DNA from: Ophiodon elongatus
Taxonomy: Eukaryota; Chordata; Actinopteri; Perciformes; Hexagrammidae
Assembly (NCBI GenBank): GCA_016806645.1
Contig: JACSYO010000562.1
Coordinates: 192,501-256,500 of the forward strand
Direction of reading: 5' to 3'
Length of the DNA stretch: 64,000 bases
Shown: piece by piece, positions 1 to 11,300 of the stretch
Position numbering within the stretch: position 1 is the first letter of the stretch
How the letters are laid out: the number at the start of each line of letters is the position of its first letter
Notes under the pieces: model-generated
What the model was told of the DNA's origin: nothing
What the model saw: the letters and a program-made list of their open reading frames with translations, nothing else
Databases searched by the model: none
Position numbers and translations under genes: made by a program

Positions 1-1
1 C

Positions 2-34
2 CACAGGGAGGCCCACCTGCAGGACTTGACACAG
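2..34 (+). CDS. efl1: EFL1 exon (partial, window edge)
   Basis: Reads HREAHLQDLTQ in frame and ends at a good donor (gtaagt at 35). It ends in phase 0, as the next exon requires. It falls in the poorly conserved acidic insertion that EFL1 has relative to EF-2, so residue-level homology is weak here; the assignment rests on position, phase and donor. The exon starts before the window. Confidence 0.6.
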
Positions 35-172
35 GTAAGTCTCATTCATTTCTCTCCCTCACTTTCCAGCCAGCTTTTTGTTTCTGTAAACACTTTAACA
101 AAAGACGAGTAGAAATGTTTCTGACTGACTTTGCAAATAGTTGACAGTTTCTTCTGTTTGTCTCATCATTGC

Positions 173-266
173 ATGGTAGCTCCTCCCATCAGTGGGTGAA
201 TGATGACATGTAGTGTTAAGTGGTCGGAAGACTAGAAAAGCGCTGTACAAGTACAGTCCCTTTACC
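173..266 (+). repeat. SINE 3'-tail fragment
   Basis: Contains the tail words of the tRNA-derived SINE seen complete at 41150-41442: tagctcctcccatcagtg, gggtgaatgatgaca, gtggtcggaagactaga and tacaagtacagtcc. The tRNA-like head is absent. It lies in the EFL1 intron upstream of exon 984. Confidence 0.75.
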
Positions 267-299
267 GTCTACCATTCCTTTCTGGCATAAACCAAAAGT

Positions 300-965
300 C
301 TGTCTCCCGCCTCCAACTGGTTCAGAACTCAGCAGCTCGGCTTCTTACTGGTTTTCACAGACCACATCACATTACTCCAGTCCTGGCCTCTCCCCACTGG
401 CTCCCTGTTGGTTTTAGAATTGTCTTTTAAGCACCTGATCACTTTTAAAGCCGCCTGTGTCTGGCCCCGAGCTACATTGTAGAAATGTGAGCCCCAGATG
501 AGCCAGCTCGCAGCCTTAGCTCCTCCGGTGGGGCCCTTCTGGCTAAAGGTGACCGTGCTTTTGCCATCAGGACCCCTCGACTGTGGAACGAGCTGCCTGA
601 GGAGATACGGCTCGCAGAATCAGGGACTTCTTTTAAATCACTTCTTAAAACCCATTTTTATAGAATTGCTTTTACGTGATGTCGTCCTTTTACGCAGTTC
701 TTTTGTTCCTCTCATTTAGTTTCATTCATTTGTTTGTTTTCTATTACTTTTGCTCTTTTTGTTGTTTGTGTTGGTTTTGTTGTGTTCATTGTCTCTTTTT
801 TTTGCGTCTTGTTTTCTTTATTTCTGTTTGTATTGACGTTCTGCTCTTGTATTTTGTGTTCTTGTCTTCTTGTTTTGGCTTTGTCTGTGCTTTGCTTCTC
901 TGTAGAGCACTTTGTAAACCCTGTTTTGAAAGGTGCTATATAAATAAAGTTATTGTTATTGTTCT
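300..965 (+). mobile_element. L2/CR1-type LINE, 3' end fragment
   Basis: Across frame breaks the translation gives pieces such as QNSAARLL, HHITPVLASPHWLPVGFRI and RAFAIRTPRLWNELPEEIRL, the typical C-terminus of L2-type LINE ORF2 after the reverse transcriptase. A T-rich 3'UTR follows, ending gtgctatataaataaagtta and a short (ATTGTT)n tail. It is 5'-truncated and inactive. Its tail ends about 20 bp before the EFL1 exon at 984. Confidence 0.8.
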
Positions 966-983
966 GTCTCCCTGTCAGCTAAG

Positions 984-1139
984 ATGGAGAGCCTGACACT
1001 GAAAGACTCGAAGCCAGAGGAGGAAGAGGAGCAGCAGACCTTCATTGCGTTTGCGCGGGTCTTCAGCGGAGTGGCGAAGAAAGGAAAGAGAGTATTTGTA
1101 CTGGGACCAAAGTATGACCCCGCCCAGGGCCTCAGCACG
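984..1139 (+). CDS. efl1: EFL1 exon, domain II with insertion
   Basis: This exon encodes 52 codons, phase 0 to 0. It starts with MESLTLKDSK, an acidic E-run, and then the conserved block FIAFARVFSGVAKKGKRVFV and LGPKY, which is the EF-2-like domain II beta-barrel of EFL1 (human has FIAFARVFSGVARRGKK). The initial ATG is an internal methionine, not a start. The acceptor is the AAG at 981-983; the better-looking CAG at 976-978 would break the frame. The donor is gtaaac at 1140. A LINE 3' end lies directly upstream. Confidence 0.93.
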
Positions 1140-1492
1140 GTAAACCCAGCTACACACCTCCACCTTCATAGTCCTCCTCTCTGTGGAATGTACAGGTCTG
1201 TTGTGAACTGTTGATTCACTTGTCAGCCCCAAAATGTTTCTTCTTTTAAGTAATTGGGCAGGTTCGTGGTTATCGTTGGTTCGTTTCACCCCTGACGTTC
1301 AGGTTGTTGCCCTTCAGCTGCGCTCTGCTCACACACACGCACGGTAAAGGACGAGGGACATCTTCAAAGGAAAATAAGTGTTGATAGTCCTCACACGGCT
1401 CATCCAGCTTCTGATACAGCTCAGGGTTTGGACTAGAGACCATTTCATACACGAGAAGATGACACGATTATTTCAGAAGAGAATTAGCAGAT

Positions 1493-1542
<50 letters not shown>

Positions 1543-1600
1543 CTTTATTAATCCCACAAGGGGAATTTCTTTAAATTTAATCTATGAGTTTGCAGCTCTA
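1493..1600 (-). repeat. (TAGA)n microsatellite plus LINE 3' tail
   Basis: A pure (TAGA)n run of about 12 units (1493-1541) is followed by actttattaatcccacaagg. The reverse complement is a well-known fish retroelement 3' end (ending before 'aataaagta' and a (TATC)n tail). The microsatellite is therefore probably the insertion tail of a minus-strand LINE or SINE. Confidence 0.65.
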
Positions 1601-2877
1601 AACTGAATTCTGTTTTTTGTTACAAACAATGACTGAGTAGGACCAGAATGAAAAGAGGCATCTTGTAGCAAATAACAAGCTGCACTAGACTAACTAATTA
1701 TTATCATTATATTTAAATAATTTGTTTTAACTCAAGATCCCATTACATGTGCTGTACCATGTTTCTCTCGTGTTCCACATTGAAAGGCAAAGAGTAAACC
1801 AAACTGTTTGGAAGTCCTAACAGCAACAAAGAACTCCCCTTTATTCTCAGATGTTTAAGGCACGCTACTTGAGCGGTACAAACCGCATGTTATGGGAGCA
1901 GCTATATTTCAGAACGCATATGACATCTGATCTTCAATAATACATAACAAGTCATAGAATCACGTGCTTGTGGTTTCTATCTCCAGAAACAAATATTTCT
2001 AGGTTAAACTGTCAAACTAGCTGAGGGGATGTGAGTGTGATGTCTGGTCCTGGATCAGTGCTTGTGTTTCTGAGGTTCCCGTGAGACTTTATTTTCTGTG
2101 CACCAGCTATTGTTTACAACTTGAGGTGAGAGACTGGAGTTGCGAGACAAGTGGATTGTTTCACAAGTAGCCAGTCTCTTCCTGTTCCTACAAATTCTAG
2201 ATCCATACGCGGAGATCTGTTTCGAAAGATTATTGCATCTGCAACACAGATAAAGTAACAAAATAGTAAAAATCAGTATAGGAAATGGGTCAGTTTAATT
2301 TCAAAACCTTTCACAAAATGTCCACATTATGGAGAATATAATAAAACAACTTGAAATCCACTTAAAGTTGGTATTAAGAGAGTTTAAAAAAAAATCAGTC
2401 AAAACAAGTGCAAAATGTTCTGCTTTGTATAAAAAATTGAGATAAAAAAAAAAAATGGTAGATGACAAATATAAAAAGTAGCATTTTGTAATTATTAGAG
2501 ATGGATGTGAGTCAAAGATGCTGATGGGAGAGGTGCATGGCAGCGGCAGCTACACACGTAGCCCACGAAGGCTCTTCTACTAGAAACACAAAAAGGCTTA
2601 TGAGTCACCAAATATTTCCAGGATGCAAAACACAGAGTGGAAATGGAGCTACATCAACAAAGCAACAATTGCCTCTCCATCACATGTCGGACACATGCAG
2701 ACATTGCAGATCACCTGAGCCATCGAATCATTACATCTACTGCTTCCATTTGACCTTGCTTTTTAAATCCCAGCTGAGAGGGAAATGGAACCTCGCCTAG
2801 CTGTCCATGCATTGTGATCCCGACGCTCCATTTGTGATCCTCTTTGCTCTTCCTGTTCACTGTCTCCTCTCTGCCAG
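1601..2877. other. EFL1 intron sequence, nothing recognised
   Basis: AT-rich intronic DNA. Short open frames here look random and no repeat family or RNA gene was recognised. Confidence 0.5.
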
Positions 2878-3013
2878 CTGCCAGAGGGCGTCAGTGCTTC
2901 AGACGGTGTGTCTGAGGTGCCTCATCTGTCCTGCTGTTCCATGGAAAGCCTCTACCTGCTGATGGGAAGAGAGCTGGAGGAGCTGGAGGAGGTGCCTGTG
3001 GGAAATGTCCTGG
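2878..3013 (+). CDS. efl1: EFL1 exon, end of domain II
   Basis: Begins LPEGVSASDG and continues with the diagnostic blocks SLYLLMGRELEELEEV and GNVLG, against human NLYLLMGRELEYLEEV and GNVLG. The acceptor is ctgccag at 2877. The exon ends inside a Gly codon (phase 1) before gtaagt at 3014. The matching GT of that codon opens the exon 13.7 kb downstream, and the joined reading LGIGGL equals the human protein, so no exon is missing in the long intron. Confidence 0.95.
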
Positions 3014-4349
3014 GTAAGTACGATCCCTTTCTTCCTTCTGGTTATTGCAGGAAATGCGTTATTCCTCTCTTCGTTGGACAGAGTTTGTAATATCACCTGC
3101 TCAGAAATGTTGGAATCGGGTGAGCGTGCTGTTGGTTCATGCAATATCAAACTAAAGCAGCCGCTTGTTTGGAAGAGAGGCCGCGCTATCCACATTTTTA
3201 GGATTTGTTTTTTCGGAAATACACAAATTGTTCTCCGACAAAGAGCGAGGGAGTTCTCTTTGCTGTCATGAGCTTGCCATCTTACGTTCTAGTACTGATT
3301 TGAGGAACATGGCTGCGTACAGTATGTTGCGGTCAAAGTCCACAGCTGTCTTCATCTGTATTGAAGTATGAGCAAATGATTGTTTCTCCAACTGTGGAAA
3401 CGGCCATCGACGAGCACAGCAGCAGAGCGGCCTGACTCACAGGACGACCTACAGGCTGACGCACCGTAGCAAACTGCTCTTCACCTGCTCTAAGACCATG
3501 TGTTCCGTCAGACACGTCTGTGGTAGACCGGTGCTTTAGATACTTAACACACTCGCTTAGTGGCAAAGGAAGTAAATTAAACAAAGTTCTTTGTTTTGGC
3601 GATAATATTGGCCAACTGAAAAGAATGTATCAGTATCTTCATCAAAAAGAATTCTGCGCCCTTCAGCGCGACTAGGAAGCCATGATCCACAACAACTCTG
3701 AGACTCTACTGAGCTGCTGGACACAGAGCGGAGGGGAGGACAGGTTGTACAAATGTCAATAGTTTAACGCCGTCATACCCTCCATTGTTGACGTGCATTA
3801 GAATATTGAGCGCGGTCATCACCTGGTATGTGTGTGTGGCAGAATGCACAATAGGAACAAGTCCATGAGACGGTGTGCCCTTCAGTGAGCGCCACAGAGC
3901 CCTCTGGTCCTTCTTGAGTTTGGACTTGAATGGATGTCTCCGTCCAAAGTCCCGCTGTGAGCTGGACATCACCGTGTCTCGTTCACCTGCTTCGTGGGTG
4001 TGATTGTTTTGCCTCATCACCGTTCATATCTATACAAGTAGTACACGTGAGAACGCATCATTTGAATTCTATGCTCCATCATGAGGTCGACATTTTCCAA
4101 CTTTTAGACAAATTACTGACGTGGCAGATTTGTATTCAGGATTAAGATCAAAGATTTCCTCATTGTTCCAAATGACTAGAGGTCTTGGACCAACAGTCAG
4201 TCCGGAAGACGACCCGCTCTACAGGCTCTCCACAGCAACCCATTTAAAAGAAGCTGGCTCAGGAGTGAGAACGGGTCGTCCACTAATCAATGATGGGAGG
4301 TTGGATCCCCCACTCCCACAGTCCTCGGTCAAGATGCTGAAGATCGGTG

Positions 4350-4475
4350 TGTGACTGTGTAGATCCTGATGGGCAGGTGGAGCCTTGTATGAAGCTTCTG
4401 TCATCGGTGTGTGAATGAGGACATGAAGTGTACGGTGCTTTGAGTGGTCGGGGAAAAAAAGTCCATTTGCCATTT
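4350..4475 (+). repeat. Diverged SINE 3'-tail fragment
   Basis: Shows cctgatgggcaggtgg, ggtgtgtgaatga, ctttgagtggtcgg and gtccatttgcca, a diverged copy of the tail of the SINE at 41150-41442. It has no tRNA-like head. Confidence 0.6.
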
Positions 4476-5885
4476 AACTGAGAAACTGTCCCTTCATTAT
4501 CCTCTGATGCTTCATATTTGTTGGCAGTACTTTTTCTCTTTGGAGTGCAAACTTATTAAATCATCAAGGAAGCATACAAGTCATATGACGGCACCAGTCC
4601 TATTTCTGTGTAAGATGAGATGAGATTTTTCATTGTCAGTGTTGCTTTTGTTTGTCACATCAATTTGAAATGTAAACTTGAGCTTTTCTACAGTTGAGTG
4701 AGACATACTCATCCTATTCTGAGCAGTACAGCCTCACCGATGGTGTTTCTGACACGATTGCTGAATAGATCAGAATGGACGCCACAGCTTTCATATAAGT
4801 ATCATGAACGTGACAACGTCAGCCCTCTCACATGGCGTCCCTTCACTCCTGCTGCTTCTCCCCTACATGCAGTATATTCTGATTGTGCAGCAAAGGGCAG
4901 GTTGGTCCAGTTTAAAGACCCTAAGGGTTTAACTGTGGTGGTTAGTAGTGACGAGGAAAGACACAGCCCGCTTGCTCTTCCGGGGATCTCGTTGCATTCC
5001 ACTAAGAAGCTTGATGACTAAGCAGAAAGTTGCACCAGTGGCAGGCAGTGTGAAAACTATTTCTGCCCAGTGCACATCCACGAGAACACGCTGCGTCCCT
5101 CACTGAGTCTGGCCGTGTGGGAGTCATTGTTCCTGTGGACTGCAGGCAGGGAGGAGGCTGCCAGTGGAGCACCACTGTAAACCCGCCAGGCTCGGCCTTG
5201 ATTAGACCCCAATTACCATCTGACGGAGAGGGGAAGAACACACAATGTTCTCACACAGATGCACACACACAATGCAGCTTTTGATGTGGGAGACATGATT
5301 TTCTTGTTAACCACATGACGGCACACTGCACGACGGCACTGTTTGTCTTTGTGTGTTGGTCGACCCCTCTACTGTGGCTGTTTATAAATGAATAGCAGAA
5401 GACATGCACACACACACAGAGGCAGGCCGACTAAGGATTGAGTCCCCTCAATCATTCACTGGGTGAGGTTTAAGCTGCAGCTGAGGGCTAGGGCTCACTG
5501 AAGGGCTGAAGGTATTGGTCATTTAAAGCTTGGCTTGGTAATCTTGAGCAACGAGCAAGAGGAAGCTAGATTTTAAGAATGATCCACTCTAAAAACCCAG
5601 CCCAGTGTTTCCAACTCTTTTCCCTTGAAAGTCGCTCCAAAAGTCTCCGAGTCATCAACACTGACTCCGTCCCTTCAGGTCTCCCTCCGAAGCCCCTCCC
5701 CCAACAGGATCACTGTGAAAATAAACAGCCATCCTGGCTGCTCTCTGTCCTCACAGCTGTTAAAGGCCGGGTTGGTAATGTTCTTCAAAAATGTGGGTCT
5801 TTTTGTAGAAGTTCCCATGACATCAACCAATGAATCAAATGCTTTGACAAAAAGAAGAAAAAGATCTGTTTCCAACTTGTCTGTC

Positions 5886-6419
5886 TGTTTCTCTACCAAC
5901 CTGTCTGCCAACCTGTCTACCAGCCTGTCCACCAACCTGTCCGACTTTCTACCAACCTGTCTACCAACCTGTCTACCAACCTGTCTACCAACCTGTCACC
6001 AACCTGTCCACCAACCTGTCCACCAACCTGTCCACCAACCTGTCTACCAACCTGTCTACCAACCTGTCCACCAACCTGTCCACCAACCTGTCCACCAACC
6101 TGTCCACCAACCTGTCTACCAACCTGTCTACCAACCTGTCCACCAACCTGTCCACCAACCTGTCCACCAACCTGTCCACCAACCTGTCTACCAACCTGTC
6201 CACCAACCTGTCTACCAACCTGTCTACCAACCTGTCCACCAACCTGTCCACCAACCTGTCCACCAACCTGTCTACCAACCTGTCTACCAACCTGTCCACC
6301 AACCTGTCCACCAACCTGTCTACCAACCTGTCTGACTTTCTACCAACCTGTCTACCAGCCTGTCTACCAGCCTGTCTACCAGCCTGTCTACCAGCCTGTC
6401 TACCAGCCTTTCTCCTGTC
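5886..6419 (+). repeat. 12-bp minisatellite
   Basis: About 43 tandem copies of a 12-bp unit of the form aacctgtcYacc with a C/T variant position. Because the unit length is a multiple of three, open frames persist on both strands (HQPV/YQPV repeats on +, VDRL repeats on -). Those frames are consequences of the repeat, not evidence of a gene. It lies inside the 13.7-kb EFL1 intron. Confidence 0.95.
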
Positions 6420-7540
6420 TATCTGAAACGCCAGAGGGCATGCAAACATCATACAAAATAAATGTACTGTGAAGAATAAAAAAAAGACGAGTGCAACTGG
6501 CAGAAAATCATAAACCAACCTCCACAATGCCGAGCATGAATTGTAATTAACTGTTAACTCATATCTAATAATCATGGATTACTATATAGCCTTTGTACAA
6601 GCCCTGTAAAGAAGCATGTCAAGTATCACATGCATTATAAAGAAATGAAGGTTGAGTATCCTGTAAACAATTTGATTTGACTGCAAAATATTCACTCAAA
6701 TGTAGATTTTTATGACATCCGGTTTCTAAAGAATCTTAAAATCAATTGGCCCTTTTTTTTGTGAAATTCTCAGACGTGTTAATAATGCTCTTATCAGTCA
6801 ATATTTGTGACAGATACGTCTGAAAAGCTCTGATTGCAAGCACAGCGGGCGTCTATTTAAAAAAAAAAAAAGGTCCACGACCAGGCACCGCCTTTGTGCA
6901 GGCTGTGATGATGTCATATTCTGGCTTCACTACGGCACATCAGTTCCCCGTGCAGCTTTGGGACTCGGATCACCGTCTGGTTCATCTTCTCCAGACAAAC
7001 AGGCAGAAACCCAAATCTGCTAAGCCTGTGGTCAAGACTGTGAGGAGCTGGACCAACGAGGCAGAGCTGGAGCTACAGGCCTCCTTTGACCACACTGATT
7101 GAGTGTTTTTGAGGCTGCAGACAGAGACGTGGATGAACTCTCTGACATTGTGACTGTTTCTTCTCCTGCACATTCAACGATAAACCCCGGTTGACCAACT
7201 CGTCAAATACCGCCGCTTGGCATCAGAGTTCGACGCACTAGGTACCCCTCTAGTTTTCGACGTGTCGGGACGGCAAGTCAATATATACGCTTGTTATATG
7301 CGTAGTGTCCTTTCAAAATAAACTTCTGTCTTCACAGGAAATAGTTTAGGCAACAGTACCACTTAGTTAGGTTTAGGAAAAGAGCATGGTTGACGTTAAC
7401 TTGACTTTCTTGCGACTCGCATCACGTCAAACGAGTCACGTGACTCGCGGCTCACATAGTGAACGACACAACTACTGGTGACAAAATGTCAACGGTTTTA
7501 TTTTTGCACGGTCTCTTGGACAACAGTCCTGTGTTTGTTT

Positions 7541-7940
7541 GGTTCAGCTCGGCGGTCAACACCATCATCCCAGACATCCTCTGCTTCAAACTCAACCAGC
7601 TCATTGTTCCAGGAGATCACAGACCTCCTGACAGACCGGAGGCAGAGGGTGAGGCTGGGGAGAATCATATCCAGTGCCCCCCCACACTAATGACTACACC
7701 TCAGGAGACCTGTCTGTTGTGTCCTCTGCTGACTTCAGGAGTTTAAGGGAGGTTGACCAGCTGGCCCCTATGGGACAGACTGGAGATGACAGTGGACTTT
7801 GTAAGGAGCCCCCCTACACTGCCCCCCCATCACTATCCTGAACAACACGGTGTCTGCTGTGGAAGCCTTCGGGTTTCTTGGATCCATCATGTCTCGGGTC
7901 CAATAAGCAGCCAGGTGACAGCACAGTCCTGCTTGGCTAA
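7541..7940 (+). mobile_element. CR1/Rex1-like LINE fragment
   Basis: The translation FSSAVNTIIPDILCFKLNQL resembles reverse-transcriptase motif A (DFSSAFNTI) of CR1/Rex1-type LINEs. It is followed by TDRRQRVRLGRI and, after an internal deletion, TMGQTGDDSGLCKEP-like remnants. Several frames are broken and the element is short and inactive. Confidence 0.65.
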
Positions 7941-8209
7941 ATAACAGAGCTAACAGAATAGCAACATTTGGAACAACTAACTTAATCAGAAATGTAGGCC
8001 TATTATATTGTGATTTATTTCCATACATACTGCTCAGAGTAGTTACAGTGAACCGCTTTTTTGTTTGACTCTAAATGGACCATAATTTACAAAACGAACA
8101 TCATGCTGTATTGAAGAAGACTAGAAACTAGAGATTTAGACCATAAACTCATGTTTACAATGTTTACTGAGGGAATAAATCAAGAGAAGTAGAGTCATTT
8201 TCTATAGAC

Positions 8210-8322
8210 TTCTATACAACCAGAGGAGTCGCCCCCTGGTGGTCAAGAGAGAGAATGCAGCTTTGACTTCTATACACCAGAGGGGTCGCCCCCTGGTGGT
8301 CAGGAGAGAGAATGCTGCTTTA
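8210..8322 (-). repeat. Tandem duplicated block with CTCF-like motifs
   Basis: Two copies of a block of about 57 bp (gacttctatacaccagag, then the core, then gagagaatgc). Each holds gtcgccccctggtggtc, whose reverse complement gaccaccagggggcgac is close to the vertebrate CTCF core consensus. Motif cores are at 8231-8243 and 8288-8300, both in the same orientation. Binding is inferred from the motif only. Confidence 0.6.
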
Positions 8323-8329
8323 ACACATG

Positions 8330-11300
8330 AAGCTTTGTGTTTTTATTGAAATAACCACTATAGATGACAGAAACAAAGTGAAAGGACACCGTTTAGAATT
8401 TGAGGGCTTTTCTTGCCTGAAGGGCAAGTGGCAGACACTATTGAAGGAAGCCGCTCACTTTGTATGCTCCCTTGCTTACAGTCGATTCCTCTCGGCTGAA
8501 TATTTGTCACTCGCTCTCGTGTCGACAACCCTTTTCCCTCTCCTTCTCTTCCACCACAAGCAAAACCGTCACAAGCAAATTACTGTTGCTTCAACTCTAA
8601 TATGTAAAACCCCATCTGACAAACTTCTTAAACAACAACAAAGAATAAAACACTTCAGAAAGCAAAAGGCTGCATATGATCATTTCCCTTCAGCTTAGTT
8701 TAAAATGCACAACAGATTTCCACTTAATGAAATAATAGTGCAGCACAATGCTAAGGTTGTGCAGAGTTTTGCACGTGTTTCCTGGGCTGGTATCAGTTAT
8801 TTCCACAGTGACCCTGCACACTCACAACTCTAAGGATCCGTCTGTTTCTCGCCTAACCACATCAGATCAGTGTCCATGCTGTGAGGCCTCCAGCTCACAT
8901 ATGCATGTTGACGTCTCATGAACGATCACAGCACGGTGCCGTCTGACTCATTTTGTCTTCTCCAGGATCAGTGAGAGTTGTCTCCTTCGTCAGGTCTGAA
9001 CAGTACGGAGGAATGTAGCAGGCTTTTGCTTTAGGAAATGATCTACGAAGATAGCAGTAAAGTTTGGTTCTGGGTCTGTTCTTCAGAAGTTGGGCTACTT
9101 CTTTTAGTTCCAGTGTAGGGAAGGTTTTAATGACAGCATATTAGTTGTAGTTGCATTTTAGGTATTTCATTATCGTTTAGTTAAATCTGTAGTCAACAAA
9201 AACAAGACATTTAGTCATATTGTTGTCGTATACTTGTTATGCATGCAGTTTCCTTCTCCGAGTGTACGTTTGTGGTTTGGTGGTGGGTTTGTTTTCCAGT
9301 TTGTCCTCAGGATAACGGAAAAAACTACTGGCCTGGTTTTCATGAAGCTTGGTGGAAGAGTGAAGCATGGTCCAAAGACAGACCCTTTACAATTTGGAGC
9401 AGATCTAATTCATGATGCGGATATACGAATCATTTTTCACTCTCATTAACATAGAGACCGAGCATTTGCTCTTTGGTGGAAGGCTGCACTCACAGATTGC
9501 CCTTCTCTTTATGTTCATAGTCTAGTTATGGATGTAATTATACATATTATCTTCATAACTAGACTCATCGGTGTTATCAGAGGATACTTGTTATTTAGTC
9601 TCATTTTCATCTTTCATCCCCATTTTGGGGAAGGCAATTTCCTGTTTCAACATGAAAGCTGAAATTGTGTTCTGCAACACCTTTGGGATGACCTGGAACG
9701 CCGCCTGTGAGCCAGACCTTCTCACCCAGCATCAGTGGCAGACCTCAAGCCAGGTCCAGCATCTGGGCCCACATCAGTTAGCAGACCAACACTCATGCTT
9801 TTGGAATGACTTGTTCAACTCAACCACATACGTTTGGCCATGTAGTGTATTGTAGCATGCGTCTCTCTGAAACTAAACTACAGAGGGCAGCAGAGCAGTA
9901 AGAACCACCAGATGTGTGTTGAAATGTCCAGCTCTTTTTCTCTTGGCTTATCTCTCAATTTCAATTGATCCACCTCGCTTCTTTGCTCATACAAAAGAAA
10001 CGATTCATTGGCAGATCTTTGAACAGTTTGGTGTCGTATTTCCCCATAAAGGACAGAATGGCATGTATTGGGGGTGACTCCCTCTCAGACCACCTTAACA
10101 CAGTCCTTTGTGTGATTCTCTTCACTGGTTTCCATTAGTAGCAAACACCCAGCCAGCTTCAGGACTCATCCGTGATTGCAGCTGAGGGAGAGTACACAGC
10201 CCGTTTGATGGTGAGCAGTTTGTCACAGGGGTTAAAGACGTGGGCGACATCAAACTCTCATCATCAGGGCCTAATGTGAAGCAGCTGTCTGAGGAGCCTC
10301 AGCCACAGCCCGAGTCTTCCAAGCCAGTCCTCTGGGAGGAGAGAGGAGGAGAAAGAATGATGCTGATTCAACATTGATGAAAACATTTGTGTTGCATTAG
10401 GCCTCCCTCTGCTGCCAGCGGTGACTAGTGACCTAGATCTTTAGCAGAACACTGGCTGAATGATTTTACTGATGTCAGCCACACAGGGGTGATGGCAGAG
10501 GCCAGCCGGGTTCATGTCAGTGCAGCGCAGGTCTCATCAGGAATAATGACTCCGTCTCTTGGAGAGTTCTGTTAAAGTTGATGCTTATTTTTGGAGATTC
10601 TTTTGCCTGGTTGCTGAGGTTTTTCTTCTTAAAAGTAATAATCCAACATTTAGAAGTTGTGTTACTGTTTCACTTATGGTCAGATGATTATCAATTTTAT
10701 CCCTGTGCTGTGAGACATTTCTTTACTTTTCCAGTTATGCTAGAGACCACTGGACCAGGGATTTTCTTTTTCACAAGCTCACAATCAGACTTGAAGATCA
10801 GTATGAATGTCCTCTTTGTTCACGTAGAGCAAAGCTGCTGTAGAATCAGAATGGGTTTGGCCTCTCTATCTATCTACCTTAGCATAGCGCCTGGTCGCAG
10901 GGGGAGAAATGGAAATGCATTTTCAACCAACGATTATTTCTTGTTATCACATGAACATGGACCCTGAAACGGCAGTAATTAAAAAACCAGTTCTCCCTCC
11001 CACCCTGTGTGTGTTTTTCTGCATTTTCTCTGAGCGTCTAACAAAGCTGTGGATGGGTTAACGTTGTAGTCACATGAAAGCTCGGTGTGTCCCATACGGA
11101 CGCTGAAGGGTTCCTTCTGTGTCTTTTAGCAGACAACAAAGCTCCAGGACTGAGAACCGGCTGGTTTTACAAACCACAATGTTTGGGATAGAAGTCCCTG
11201 AAAAAGCAACACCTATGGTGACCGCTTTGGCAGGAGAGTGTGGTGGTGCAGTTTAGTGGTAAGAGAGGCAACAACGGGAATAGGGATGCTTTTAGTTGTT

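Noticed and set aside
676..996. 106-codon hydrophobic frame rich in Phe, Val and Cys
   Set aside because: It is the T-rich 3'UTR of a LINE fragment read as protein; no signal for a membrane-protein gene.
5886..6419. CRISPR-like array of repeats
   Set aside because: Direct tandem repeats without spacers in vertebrate DNA; not CRISPR. The same holds for the arrays at 14249, 56186 and 59207.
5625..6575. Long frames with HQPV and VDRL repeats on the two strands
   Set aside because: Both follow from the 12-bp minisatellite, whose unit length is a multiple of three.
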